A stretch of DNA of 64,000 nucleotides from Microbacterium galbinum (GTDB lineage Bacteria; Actinomycetota; Actinomycetes; Actinomycetales; Microbacteriaceae), in NCBI RefSeq assembly GCF_023091225.1, contig NZ_JAHWXM010000001.1, forward strand, positions 2,377,913 through 2,441,912, written 5' to 3'. How positions within the stretch are numbered: position 1 is the first letter of the stretch; each line of letters starts with the position of its first letter. Below are positions 8,048 through 17,148 of this stretch, piece after piece. The translations under genes were made by a program, and so were the position numbers. The notes beneath the pieces are model-generated. The model searched no databases, had not been told where the DNA came from, and saw nothing but the letters and a program-made list of their open reading frames with translations.

Positions 8048-9715
8048 ATGACTCCTCCACCCGCAGAGACGCCCACGTCGGCGTCGCCGCAGACGAAACC
8101 GCAGGACATCGTCGAAGCCGCCGGTCACCCGACCGGGTCAGGCAACATGAAACCGCACTACGACCCCCGCCTCGCCAACGAGGACCTCGCCCCGCTCCGC
8201 AAGCAGAAGTGGTCGTCGTACAACATCTTCGCGTTCTGGATGTCGGACGTTCACTCCGTGGGCGGTTACGTCACCGCTGGTTCGCTCTTCGCCCTCGGTA
8301 TCGCCGCGTGGCAGGTGCTGGTGGCCCTCGTCGTCGGCATCGTCATCGTGCAGGTCTTCACCAATCTGGTCGCGAAGCCCAGCCAGAAGACCGGCGTCCC
8401 CTACCCCGTCGTCAACCGCGCGATCTTCGGGGTCAAGGGCGCCAACATCCCCGCCATCATCCGTGGCCTCATCGCCATCGCCTGGTACGGCGTGCAGACG
8501 TTCCTCGCGGCGCAGTCGCTGAACATCATCTTCCTCAAGTTCATCCCCGGGTCCGCGGACCTCCTCGACGTGGGATTCCTCGGACTCTCCGCACTCGGAT
8601 GGATCTCGTACGCGATCCTCTGGGTCGCGCAGGTCGCCCTGTTCTGGAAGGGCATGGAGGTCATCCGCCGCTTCATCGACTGGGCGGGCCCGGCCGTCTA
8701 CGTCGTCATGATCATCCTCGCCATCTACCTGGTCTCGCAGGCGGGGTGGGAGAACATCAGCTTCGACCTGTCCGACCCGAGCCAGCCGGCCGTCGGCTTC
8801 TGGGGATCGATCGGTCTCATGTTCATGGCGATCGGCGTCGTGGTGTCGTACTTCTCCGGTCCGATGCTCAACTTCGGTGACTTCGCCCGCTACGGCAAGA
8901 GCTTCGATGCGGTCAAGAAGGGCAACTTCTGGGGACTCCCGGTCAACTTCCTGTTCTTCTCCCTCCTGGTCGTCATCACGGCATCCGCCACCGTGCCGGT
9001 GTTCGGTGAGCTCATCACCGACCCGATCCACACGGTCGAGAGGATCGACACTCCGGTGGCGATCCTCCTCGGCGGCCTGACGTTCGTCACGGCGACGGTC
9101 GGCATCAACATCGTCGCGAACTTCATCGCCCCCGCCTTCGATTTCTCCAATGTCGCCCCGCAGAAGATCTCGTGGCGCATGGGCGGCATGATCGCCGCCG
9201 TCGGATCGGTCTTCCTCCTGCCGTGGAACTGGTACTCCGACGCCACTGCGATCCATTACTCCCTCGGGGTGCTCGCGGCACTCATCGGACCGCTCTTCGG
9301 CCTGCTGATCGCCGGCTACTACATCGCCGCCCGTCAGCGCATCAAGACCGACGACATGTTCTCCATGTCGGAGGAGGGCGCGTACTGGTACCGCAAGGGC
9401 TACAACCCGAACGCACTCAAGGCGCTGGTCTGGGCCGGGGTGCCGACCATCCTGATCGCCGTGCTCCCCAAGATGCTCGCCGACCTCGGACTGTTCGACG
9501 TCTCGTGGATCGGCAACTTCACCTGGTTCATCGGGTGCGGTCTCGGCTTCCTCGCCTTCACCGTGCTCGAGCGCATCGACCCGAAGGTCCCGACCTTCGA
9601 GGGGGAGACCGACGGGATCTCCGACGGCACGATCGACGGCGCCGCAGCGACCGCCGCATCCGAGCCGTCGCCCATCTCCGCCGAGATCCCCGTGGTCGCG
9701 GAGGAGCGTGCGTGA
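8048..9715 (+). CDS. NCS1-family permease, probably for allantoin
   Basis: The 555-residue protein shows the nucleobase-cation-symport-1 pattern with about 12 membrane helices. After a cytosolic Pro/Thr-rich N-terminus it has NEDLAPLRKQKWSSYNIFAFWMSD and VGGYVTAGSLFALG. Internal blocks are FWKGMEVIRRFIDWAGPAVY and GPMLNFGDFARYGKSF. It would import allantoin or a related ureide with a cation. GGAAGG ends 7 nt before the ATG at 8048, so this start is preferred to the ATG at 8042, which is 1 nt from the ribosome site. It is the first gene of the operon. Substrate is inferred from the enzymes downstream. Confidence 0.88.
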   Translation: MTPPPAETPTSASPQTKPQDIVEAAGHPTGSGNMKPHYDPRLANEDLAPLRKQKWSSYNIFAFWMSDVHSVGGYVTAGSLFALGIAAWQVLVALVVGIVIVQVFTNLVAKPSQKTGVPYPVVNRAIFGVKGANIPAIIRGLIAIAWYGVQTFLAAQSLNIIFLKFIPGSADLLDVGFLGLSALGWISYAILWVAQVALFWKGMEVIRRFIDWAGPAVYVVMIILAIYLVSQAGWENISFDLSDPSQPAVGFWGSIGLMFMAIGVVVSYFSGPMLNFGDFARYGKSFDAVKKGNFWGLPVNFLFFSLLVVITASATVPVFGELITDPIHTVERIDTPVAILLGGLTFVTATVGINIVANFIAPAFDFSNVAPQKISWRMGGMIAAVGSVFLLPWNWYSDATAIHYSLGVLAALIGPLFGLLIAGYYIAARQRIKTDDMFSMSEEGAYWYRKGYNPNALKALVWAGVPTILIAVLPKMLADLGLFDVSWIGNFTWFIGCGLGFLAFTVLERIDPKVPTFEGETDGISDGTIDGAAATAASEPSPISAEIPVVAEERA

Positions 9716-10431
9716 GGATCACACTCCTCAACCCGAACACCTCCCGGGCGATGACCTCCAAGATCGCGGTCGCCGCCCGGGAGGTGGCAGGGCCCGATGT
9801 CGAGATCACCGCGGTCTGCCCTGATGACGGGCCGGATGCGATCGAGAGCCATGTCGACGAGGCCTTCGCGGCGATGGCGGTGATCGACCTGATCGAATCC
9901 GACCAGCGGATGGGCGGGAGCGATGCCTACGTGATCGCGTGCTTCGGCGACCCGGGTCTGGATGCCGCGCGCGAGCTCGTCGACGTGCCGGTCGTCGGCA
10001 TCGCCGAGGCGGCCATGCACATCGCCGCCATCTCGGGGCGTTCATTCGGCGTGGTCACCACCCTGACCCGCACGCTCGGCAGGGCGCGCGACCTGGTCAC
10101 CCGCTACGGCATGAGCGCGGCGTGCGTGTCGCTCGCCGGCACCGGCATTCCCGTCCTCGATCTGGAGGACACGTCATCGGAATCGTTCGAGCGCATCGCC
10201 GAACTGTGCACGGCGGCGGTGGATGCCGAGGCCGATGTCATCGTGCTCGGCTGCGCGGGTATGGCCGACCTCTGCCGGACCCTCACCGCCCGCGTGGGAG
10301 TGCCGGTGGTCGACGGTGTCGGTGCCGCCGTCGGCATCGCCGTCGGGATGGCGAGGATGGGTGTCGGGACGAGCAAGCGCGATGAGTACGCCCTGCCTCC
10401 GCGTCGCGCGGCTCTCGCAGGGAGCATCTGA
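9712..10431 (+). CDS. Asp/Glu/hydantoin-racemase family protein, probable allantoin racemase
   Basis: The 239-residue product starts with RITLLNPNTSRAMTSKI, a hallmark of hydantoin/allantoin racemases. It has the two expected active-site cysteines in VIACFGDPGLDAA and VLGCAGMADL. In this setting it would interconvert the allantoin enantiomers so that a stereospecific allantoinase can use both. The GTG start overlaps the permease stop (GTGA, 9712-9715). Confidence 0.85.
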   Translation: MRITLLNPNTSRAMTSKIAVAAREVAGPDVEITAVCPDDGPDAIESHVDEAFAAMAVIDLIESDQRMGGSDAYVIACFGDPGLDAARELVDVPVVGIAEAAMHIAAISGRSFGVVTTLTRTLGRARDLVTRYGMSAACVSLAGTGIPVLDLEDTSSESFERIAELCTAAVDAEADVIVLGCAGMADLCRTLTARVGVPVVDGVGAAVGIAVGMARMGVGTSKRDEYALPPRRAALAGSI

Positions 10432-10435
10432 CGGC

Positions 10436-11809
10436 ATGAGCAGGTCTCGCTTCACCATCCGCGCCTCGCGCGCGTGGATCGACGGCACGATCCGCCCCGC
10501 CGTTGTCCAGGTCGAGGACGGCGTCATCACCGACATCGATGTGCCCGTCGGCGCTCCGCGGCGCAGCGTCACGGTGCGTGATGACGCCGTGCTGCTCCCG
10601 GGGCTCGTCGATTCCCACGTGCACGTGAACGATCCTGGCCGCACCGCCTGGGAGGGGTTCCGGTCGGCGACCCTCGCGGCGGCCGCCGGCGGCATCACGA
10701 CCATCGTCGACATGCCGTTGAACTCACTCCCGCCGACCACGACGCGTTCCGCGCTCGCGACCAAGCGGGCCACTGCCGCGCCCTCCGCGTACGTGGACGT
10801 GGGCTTCTGGGGTGGGGCCGTTCCGGACAACCTGGCCGACCTCGCCGCCCTGCATGCAGAGGGGGTGTTCGGCTTCAAGTGCTTTCTCTCGCCGTCCGGC
10901 GTGGATGAGTTCCCGCATCTCGACGCGGCGCAGCTGGAGGCGACGATGGTCGAGGTGGCGCGCCTCGACTCCCGCCTCATCGTGCACGCCGAGGACCCGG
11001 CGCTTCTGCAGGCCGACGGTCCGATGGGGCGCGAGTACCGCGCCTTCCTCGAATCGCGGCCCGCGGCGAGCGAGGCCTCCGCGATCGACACCGTCATCGC
11101 CACCGCCCGGCGCACGGGCGCGAGAGTCCACATTCTCCACCTGAGCGATGCGACCGCGCTCCCGGCGATCACCGCCGCCAAGGAGGAGGGCCTGCGCCTG
11201 ACGGTGGAGACCTGCCCGCACTACCTGACGCTGATCGCCGAGGACATCCCCGACGGCGCGAGCGAGTTCAAGTGCTGCCCGCCGATCCGCGAGGCCTCCA
11301 ACCGTGATCTGCTCTGGGAGGGCATCTGCAGTGGGGCGATCGACGCCATCGTCAGCGATCACTCCCCGAGCACCGTCGCGCTGAAGCGGGCGGGCGATGG
11401 CGATTTCGGCCTCGCCTGGGGCGGGATCTCCGGGCTGCAGCTCGGCCTGTCGGCGGTATGGACGGAGGCGCGGATGCGCGGCATCCCCCTCGAGACCCTC
11501 CTGCCGCTCTTCACCACGGGTCCGGCACGCGTCGCCGGTCTCACCGGAGCGGGATCCATCGAGGTGGGCGCATCCGCAGACCTGACCGTCTTCGGCACGC
11601 AGGACAGGTTCCCGATCCGGGCGTCGTCGCTGCTGCACCGCAACCCGATCACGGCCTACGACGGCCGCACGCTCACCGGGCGCATCCGCCGCACCTGGTT
11701 GCGCGGCCGGCCGATCTACGACGTCACCGAGGGGGGACCGGGAGAGGCGCCATGGTTCCGGCGTCGCGCCTCCGGGCGCCTGCTGTCCGCGGCGGAGGAA
11801 CGCGAATGA
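10436..11809 (+). CDS. allB: allantoinase
   Basis: Allantoinase opens the allantoin ring to give allantoate. The 457-residue amidohydrolase has every expected element: GLVDSHVHVNDPGR (metal ligands H61 and H63), MPLNSLPPT, and GFKCFLSPSG with the carboxylated lysine K148. Further ligands are HAEDP (H184), HILHLSD (H235) and SDHSP (D308). The MPLNS and FKCFL segments separate it from dihydroorotases and hydantoinases. The ATG lies 4 nt after the racemase stop. The frame upstream to 10223 overlaps the racemase and is not used. Confidence 0.92.
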   Translation: MSRSRFTIRASRAWIDGTIRPAVVQVEDGVITDIDVPVGAPRRSVTVRDDAVLLPGLVDSHVHVNDPGRTAWEGFRSATLAAAAGGITTIVDMPLNSLPPTTTRSALATKRATAAPSAYVDVGFWGGAVPDNLADLAALHAEGVFGFKCFLSPSGVDEFPHLDAAQLEATMVEVARLDSRLIVHAEDPALLQADGPMGREYRAFLESRPAASEASAIDTVIATARRTGARVHILHLSDATALPAITAAKEEGLRLTVETCPHYLTLIAEDIPDGASEFKCCPPIREASNRDLLWEGICSGAIDAIVSDHSPSTVALKRAGDGDFGLAWGGISGLQLGLSAVWTEARMRGIPLETLLPLFTTGPARVAGLTGAGSIEVGASADLTVFGTQDRFPIRASSLLHRNPITAYDGRTLTGRIRRTWLRGRPIYDVTEGGPGEAPWFRRRASGRLLSAAEERE

Positions 11810-12954
11810 CCGCCCCGCATGCTGCGATCGATCCGACCCTGCCGGTGCTGCAGCCGCTCACGGATGCCGCAGCCGACAAGCATTATCTCTCCGCCGCCCC
11901 CGAGAACGTGCTTTGGGGACGGCTCCCGTGCGCAGCGGACCACGCCGTGCGGGAGATCGCGTCGGGCGACACTCTGACCATCGACACCGTCAGCCACGAG
12001 GGGATGCTCGAGGACCAGGGCAAAGACCCCCTCGCGTACTTCACGGGCCATGGCGTGCCCGCCCCTGCCGTGCTGACCGACGCGATCGCGATCGCCGCCG
12101 CGCTCTCCCGCGACCTCGAGCACGACGGCCCGCACGTCGTGACCGGGCCGATCCATGTGACCGGTGCCGTCCCCGGGGATCTCCTACGCATCACCGTGCT
12201 GCGCCTCGAGCCGCGGGTACCCTACGGCGTCATCTCGAACCGGCACGGCAAGGGCGCGCTCGCCGGCGAATTGCCCCGCGACCCGGGCAACGTCAGCGTG
12301 TTCACCCCCGTGGCGCAGCGACCCACGGGGCTCGTCGGTGTGCTGCCGGTGCACGAGGGCGGACCCGCGCTCGTCGAGTTCCCGCTGGCGCCCTTCCTCG
12401 GCACGATGGGTGTGGCGGTCGCCGGTCCGCAGCGAGCGCACTCGGTGCCTCCCGGGGCCCACGGCGGCAACATCGACATCAAGCTGCTCACCGAGGGCGC
12501 CACGCTCTACCTGCCGGTGCAGGTGCCCGGTGCGCTCGCCTACGTCGGCGACCCGCACTTCGCCCAGGGCGACGGCGAGGTGGCCCTCACCGCACTGGAG
12601 GCATCGTTGCGGGCGACGCTGCGCTTCGACGTGGTGCCCCGCGCCGTCGCGCTCGCCGAGTTCGGTGAGGTGCTCGGCCCGCTCATCCGGACGCCGGAGT
12701 TCCTGGTGCCCACCGGCCTCGATCCCGACCTCGACGTCGCGATGCGCAACTGCGTCCGTGCGGCGGTCGCGCTGATCGGCGCCCGGTGGGGGCTCGACGA
12801 GCACCTCGCCTACGCCTACCTCTCCGCGGCCACCGACTTCGACATCTCCCAGGTCGTCGACATCGTGTGCGGCGTGCACGCGCGCATCCGCGAGGCGGAC
12901 TTCGCACGCGTCGAGCGGCCGCTCCTTCCCGGCCCCGGAAAGGAGGATGCATGA
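11806..12954 (+). CDS. acetamidase/formamidase family amidohydrolase
   Basis: The 382-residue protein belongs to the FmdA/AmdA family. It carries GPIHVTGAVPGDLLRI (about 115-130), GTMGVAVA, PPGAHGGNIDIKLL and GDPHFAQGDGEV. These enzymes hydrolyse small amides to ammonia and an acid. The family is not standard in allantoin clusters, so the substrate is uncertain. A small amide formed late in the pathway, such as a carbamoyl or oxamate-type compound, is a reasonable guess. It is joined to its neighbours by ATGA overlaps at both ends. Confidence 0.85.
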   Translation: MTAPHAAIDPTLPVLQPLTDAAADKHYLSAAPENVLWGRLPCAADHAVREIASGDTLTIDTVSHEGMLEDQGKDPLAYFTGHGVPAPAVLTDAIAIAAALSRDLEHDGPHVVTGPIHVTGAVPGDLLRITVLRLEPRVPYGVISNRHGKGALAGELPRDPGNVSVFTPVAQRPTGLVGVLPVHEGGPALVEFPLAPFLGTMGVAVAGPQRAHSVPPGAHGGNIDIKLLTEGATLYLPVQVPGALAYVGDPHFAQGDGEVALTALEASLRATLRFDVVPRAVALAEFGEVLGPLIRTPEFLVPTGLDPDLDVAMRNCVRAAVALIGARWGLDEHLAYAYLSAATDFDISQVVDIVCGVHARIREADFARVERPLLPGPGKEDA

Positions 12955-14558
12955 GCGACCTCATCGACCCGAGCATCCCCGACGGCCTGTTGCGCGCGTT
13001 CGAGGAGTACGAGCGGGCCATCGTCGAGAACGACCTCGAGGTGCTCGACGCGTCGTTCGCCCGTACGCCGGACACGCTACGCGGAGATCACACCGGCCTC
13101 CTCGTCGGTCATGACGCGATCAGCGCGTTCCGGGGCATCCGGGGTGGTGTCCCCGCCCGCGCGATCGAGCGGATCGAATACCGCCCGCTCGGCGTCGACT
13201 GCGCGCTCCTGGTCTCGGTCTCACGCTACGCCGGCGGGGGAACCGGGCTGCAGTCCCAGGTATGGCAGCGGGATGGCGAACGCTGGCTGATCGTGGCCGC
13301 GCACGTCACTCCACGGTCGCCGGCACTGGATCGGTCGGTGTGGCGGACCGTCGGCGACCCCCTCTGGCAGGGCGCGTGGGAGGGACCGCTCGCCGGCCTC
13401 TCGGTCGCCGTGAAGGATCTCTTCGCCCTCAAGGGGTACCGGATCGGCGCGGGCAACCCGACCTATCTCGACGGGGCGCGCGCCGAGCCGAGCACCGCCC
13501 CGGCCGTCAGCGACCTGCTCCGCGGCGGAGCATCGTTGCGGGGCATCGCGCGCACCGATGAGTTCGCCTACTCGATCGCTGGCAACAATCCGCACTACGG
13601 CACCCCTCCGAACGGGGCGCTTCCCGGGGCCCTGCCCGGAGGGTCGACCAGCGGCCCGGCATCCGCCGTCGCGACCGGCCAGGCCGACATCGCCCTGGCC
13701 ACCGACACGGCCGGCTCGATCCGCGTTCCCGCCGCGTACCAGGGTTTGTGGGGCCTGCGCACGACGCACGGCCTGGTGCCCCGGCAGGGTCTGCTGCCGC
13801 TCGCGCAGTCGTTCGATGCGATCGGGTGGCTCGCGCGCGACGGGCAGACGCTGCAGCGGGTGGCCGAGTGGTGCCTCAGCTACGGAGGATCCGAATCGAC
13901 CGAGAACGTCCAGGGGGAATCGGATGCAGACCTCCCCTGGCGCTTCGTCGTGCCCGAGGAGATGCTCGCTGCGGCGCACCCGACGACGCAGGATGCTTTC
14001 GAAGCCCTGCTGCAAGAACTCGCCGCCCTCCCGGTTCGCCCGATCGTGCGCCGCACGTCGATCGGGTCGCTCGCCGACTACGCGACGCCGTTCCGCACCG
14101 TCCAGGCCGCGGAGGCCTGGAGGAACAACGGCGACTGGGTGCGGCGCAACCCGGGAGCTCTCGGAGCATCCGTCGCCGAGCGATTCCGCTTCGCCGCCTC
14201 GGTGACCGTCGACGACGAAACGGCCGCCCGCGCCGCCCTCGACGTTCAGCGGGCGCGGCTGGTCGGGCTCGTGCAGGACGAGGTCGTCATCGCGCCGACC
14301 GTTCCCGGCCCCGCGCCGGCGCGCACCGCTCGGGGTGAGGGCATCGACCTCGTGCGACAGGCGACCCTGCGCATGACGAGCCCCGCCTCGGTCGCCGGGG
14401 TCCCCGCCCTCTCCGTCCCTTTGCTCACGGTCGCCTCCCCGCTCGGGCGCGCCCCGGTGGGTGTCACCCTCCTCTCGCGCGCCGGCACCGACATCGCCCT
14501 CGTGCGACTCGCGCGTCGCCTCGCCTCCTCGACGATCCACAGAACGGAAGAACCATGA
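12951..14558 (+). CDS. fusion of AtzH/HpxZ-like domain (DUF3225) and GatA-type amidase
   Basis: The 535-residue protein joins two parts. Residues about 1-125 are a SnoaL-like DUF3225 domain (YERAIVENDLEVLDASF, then SQVWQRDGERWLIVAAHVTP). Residues about 140-530 are an amidase-signature enzyme with the Ser-cisSer-Lys triad visible as K155 (SVAVKDLF), S232 (PGGSTSGPAS) and S256 (DTAGSIRVP). In Klebsiella-type purine clusters these are separate proteins (HpxZ and HpxY), and in s-triazine degraders they are AtzH and AtzE. Here they form one chain. The small AtzG/HpxX-type partner is not visible. It probably acts on oxalurate-derived or carboxyurea-type intermediates, which is an inference. Confidence 0.85.
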   Translation: MSDLIDPSIPDGLLRAFEEYERAIVENDLEVLDASFARTPDTLRGDHTGLLVGHDAISAFRGIRGGVPARAIERIEYRPLGVDCALLVSVSRYAGGGTGLQSQVWQRDGERWLIVAAHVTPRSPALDRSVWRTVGDPLWQGAWEGPLAGLSVAVKDLFALKGYRIGAGNPTYLDGARAEPSTAPAVSDLLRGGASLRGIARTDEFAYSIAGNNPHYGTPPNGALPGALPGGSTSGPASAVATGQADIALATDTAGSIRVPAAYQGLWGLRTTHGLVPRQGLLPLAQSFDAIGWLARDGQTLQRVAEWCLSYGGSESTENVQGESDADLPWRFVVPEEMLAAAHPTTQDAFEALLQELAALPVRPIVRRTSIGSLADYATPFRTVQAAEAWRNNGDWVRRNPGALGASVAERFRFAASVTVDDETAARAALDVQRARLVGLVQDEVVIAPTVPGPAPARTARGEGIDLVRQATLRMTSPASVAGVPALSVPLLTVASPLGRAPVGVTLLSRAGTDIALVRLARRLASSTIHRTEEP

Positions 14559-15790
14559 CGGATGCCGCCACGTTCGGCCCCATCGACCCGCCCGCCCGAC
14601 TGCTGATGGGCCCCGGGCCGACATCGGCCTACCCGAGCGTTCTGCGGTCGATGTCGGCTCCGCTCGTCGGTCAGTACGACCCCTTCATGACCGCCGCCAT
14701 GGCCGAGACGCAGGAGCTGTACCGCCAAGTCTGGGCGACCGGGAACGAGGCGACGCTGCTGATCGACGGCACCTCGCGGGCGGGCATCGAAGCGGCGATC
14801 CTCTCTCTCGTGCGCCCGGGCGATCGGGTTCTCGTGCCGATCTTCGGTCGGTTCGGACACCTGCTCGCCGAGATTGCCGGACGCGCCCTCGCCGAGGTCC
14901 ACACGATCGAGGCCGAGTGGGGGCAGGTGTTCCCCGTGTCGGTGATCGAGGAGGCGATCGTGCGGGTTCGTCCCACGATGCTCGCGATCGTGCAGGGCGA
15001 CACGTCTACCACGATGAACCAGCCCCTGGAGGGGCTGGGGGAGATCTGCGCCCGCCACGGCGTGCTGTTCTACTCGGATGCGACGGCGTCGCTGGGAGGC
15101 AATGAGTTCGAGGCGGATGCCTGGGGGCTCGATGCGGCGACCGCCGGACTGCAGAAGTGCCTGGGTGGCCCATCGGGCTCGGCGCCCCTGACCCTCTCGC
15201 CGCGAGCCGTCGAGGTCGTGCAGTCCCGCAAGACGATCGAGGCGGGCATCCGCGAACCGGGCGACCCGGTCGCGGAGGACTTCGTGCGCTCGAACTACTT
15301 CGACCTCGGCATGATCCTGGACTACTGGGGGCCGCGCCGACTCAATCATCACACCGAGGCGACCTCGATGCTCTACGCGGCCCGGGAGTGCGCCCGGGTT
15401 CTGGTCGCCGAGGGGCGGTCGGCGGTGATCGCCCGGCATCGACGGGCGGGTGACGCGATGCTCGCCGGTGTGCGCGGGCTGGGGCTTGCCGTGTTCGGCG
15501 ATGTCGCGCACAAGATGAGCAACGTCGTCGCCGTCGTGATCCCCGACGGCGTTCCCGGCGACATCGCCCGGCAGGCGCTCCTCGACGACTTCGGCATCGA
15601 GATCGGCACCTCCTTCGGTCCGCTCCACGGCCGCGTCTGGCGCATCGGGACGATGGGCGTCAACGCGCGCAAGGACGCCGTACTCACGACTCTCGCGGCG
15701 GTCGAATCGGTGCTGCGCCGGTTCGGTGCGCCAGTCGCCACGGGTGGAGGGGTCGACGCCGCCCTCGATGCGTACGCGGGGGCCGAGTGA
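14555..15790 (+). CDS. class V aminotransferase, probable (S)-ureidoglycine-glyoxylate transaminase
   Basis: The 411-residue protein is a fold-type I PLP enzyme of the alanine-glyoxylate/PucG group. It has LLMGPGPTSAYPSVLRSM at the N-terminus, DATASLGG (D175) and the Schiff-base lysine K201 in AGLQKCLGGPSG. Next to allantoate amidohydrolase the likely reaction is ureidoglycine plus glyoxylate to oxalurate plus glycine, as for PucG/HpxJ. ATGA and GTGA overlaps link it to the genes on both sides. A plain serine- or alanine-glyoxylate transaminase cannot be excluded. Confidence 0.82.
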   Translation: MTDAATFGPIDPPARLLMGPGPTSAYPSVLRSMSAPLVGQYDPFMTAAMAETQELYRQVWATGNEATLLIDGTSRAGIEAAILSLVRPGDRVLVPIFGRFGHLLAEIAGRALAEVHTIEAEWGQVFPVSVIEEAIVRVRPTMLAIVQGDTSTTMNQPLEGLGEICARHGVLFYSDATASLGGNEFEADAWGLDAATAGLQKCLGGPSGSAPLTLSPRAVEVVQSRKTIEAGIREPGDPVAEDFVRSNYFDLGMILDYWGPRRLNHHTEATSMLYAARECARVLVAEGRSAVIARHRRAGDAMLAGVRGLGLAVFGDVAHKMSNVVAVVIPDGVPGDIARQALLDDFGIEIGTSFGPLHGRVWRIGTMGVNARKDAVLTTLAAVESVLRRFGAPVATGGGVDAALDAYAGAE

Positions 15791-17148
15791 CCGCGCTGCT
15801 GGACCGTTTCTTCGCCGCCGATGCGGCCGCTCTCGAACGGCTCGCGGTCGCCGCCCGCCGCGTGATGACGCGGTGCGAGGAGCTCGCCCGCATCAGCGCC
15901 GCCGACAGCGGCATCGAGCGCGTCTACCTCTCACCCGAGCACGCACGCGCGAACCGCCTCATCGCCGGATGGATGCGCGAGGTGGGGATGACGACGTGGC
16001 AGGATGCCGCGGGGAATCAGGTCGGACGGCTCGAAGCCCGCGCGCGTAGCGCTGCGGCGCCGGTCGAGCCGAACGCCGCGGCGCTGCTCCTCGGGTCGCA
16101 TCTGGACACCGTGCCCGACGCGGGCCGCTACGACGGGATCGTCGGCGTGCTCATGGCGATCGAGACGGTGCGGCTGCTGCGCGTCGCGGTGGGGAGGTCG
16201 TGGGCGTCGCCCTTTCCGTTCGCCCTCGAGGTCATCGCTTTCTCGGATGAGGAGGGCACGCGCTTCGGAACGGCGCTGCTGGGATCGGCCGCGGTCGCGG
16301 GTGCCTGGCGGCCGGAGTGGTGGGCTCTCACGGATGCGGCGGGCACGACTCTGCATCAGGCCTTCCTCGAGTTCGGTCTCGACCCGGCGCGTGTCGGCGA
16401 GGCAGCGCGGCGGCCCGAGGAACTCATCGGCTATCTCGAAGCGCACATCGAGCAGGGGCCCGAGCTCGACCAGCGCGGGGAGGCGCTCGCGGTCGTGTCG
16501 TCGATCGCGAGCGCCCGCCGATTCCAGTTCGTGATGGAGGGAGAGGCGCGCCATGCGGGCGGCACCCCCTACGCCTCGCGCCATGACGCGCTCCTCGGGG
16601 CGAGCGAGGCCGCTCTGGCGGTCGAGCGCATCTGCATGGACGAGCATCATGTCATCGGAACCGTCGGCCGTTTCGAGGCGTTCCCCGGTGCGGTCAACGT
16701 CATCCCCGGCGAGGTGCGGTTCAGCCTTGACCTGCGCGGAGAGTTCGACGACCAGCGCGATGACGTGTGGGACCGCATCGCGGAGGAACTCGGCGCCATA
16801 TCCTGGCGGCGCGGGCTGCGGTGGCAAGCGCGCGAAGTGCATCGTGCGGCCGCGGTCGCGTGTGCGCCGCTGCTGCAGGACGTGGTTCGCGCCGGCATCC
16901 TGTCCACCCTCCCCGGCGGAGCCGACGATCCTGCGGTAATCTTCAGCAGGGCCGGCCACGACGGAATGGCCATGGCCGCGGTCACCGGAGTCGGAATGCT
17001 GTTCCTGCGCAACGCCGACGGCATCAGCCATCACCCCGACGAGCTCGTATTGGGCGAGGACGTCGGCCGGGGCATCCGCGCGCTCGCCGAAGCGGTGCTC
17101 AACCTCGGCGCTGAACTCGGCCCGACCCTGGCGAGGATCCGTCCATGA
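15787..17148 (+). CDS. allC: allantoate amidohydrolase (M20 family)
   Basis: The 453-residue metallohydrolase has the M20 dimetal pattern. GSHLDTVPDAGRYDG holds H105, D107 and D116, FSDEEGTRFG holds E155 and E156, EAHIEQGPELD holds H220, and SHHPDE follows near residue 415. It also has the dimerisation-domain block GEARHAGGTPYASRHDAL. This arrangement fits AllC and beta-ureidopropionase relatives, and the operon points to allantoate as substrate, releasing ammonia and CO2. The GTG start lies in the upstream stop (GTGA). Confidence 0.88.
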   Translation: MTALLDRFFAADAAALERLAVAARRVMTRCEELARISAADSGIERVYLSPEHARANRLIAGWMREVGMTTWQDAAGNQVGRLEARARSAAAPVEPNAAALLLGSHLDTVPDAGRYDGIVGVLMAIETVRLLRVAVGRSWASPFPFALEVIAFSDEEGTRFGTALLGSAAVAGAWRPEWWALTDAAGTTLHQAFLEFGLDPARVGEAARRPEELIGYLEAHIEQGPELDQRGEALAVVSSIASARRFQFVMEGEARHAGGTPYASRHDALLGASEAALAVERICMDEHHVIGTVGRFEAFPGAVNVIPGEVRFSLDLRGEFDDQRDDVWDRIAEELGAISWRRGLRWQAREVHRAAAVACAPLLQDVVRAGILSTLPGGADDPAVIFSRAGHDGMAMAAVTGVGMLFLRNADGISHHPDELVLGEDVGRGIRALAEAVLNLGAELGPTLARIRP

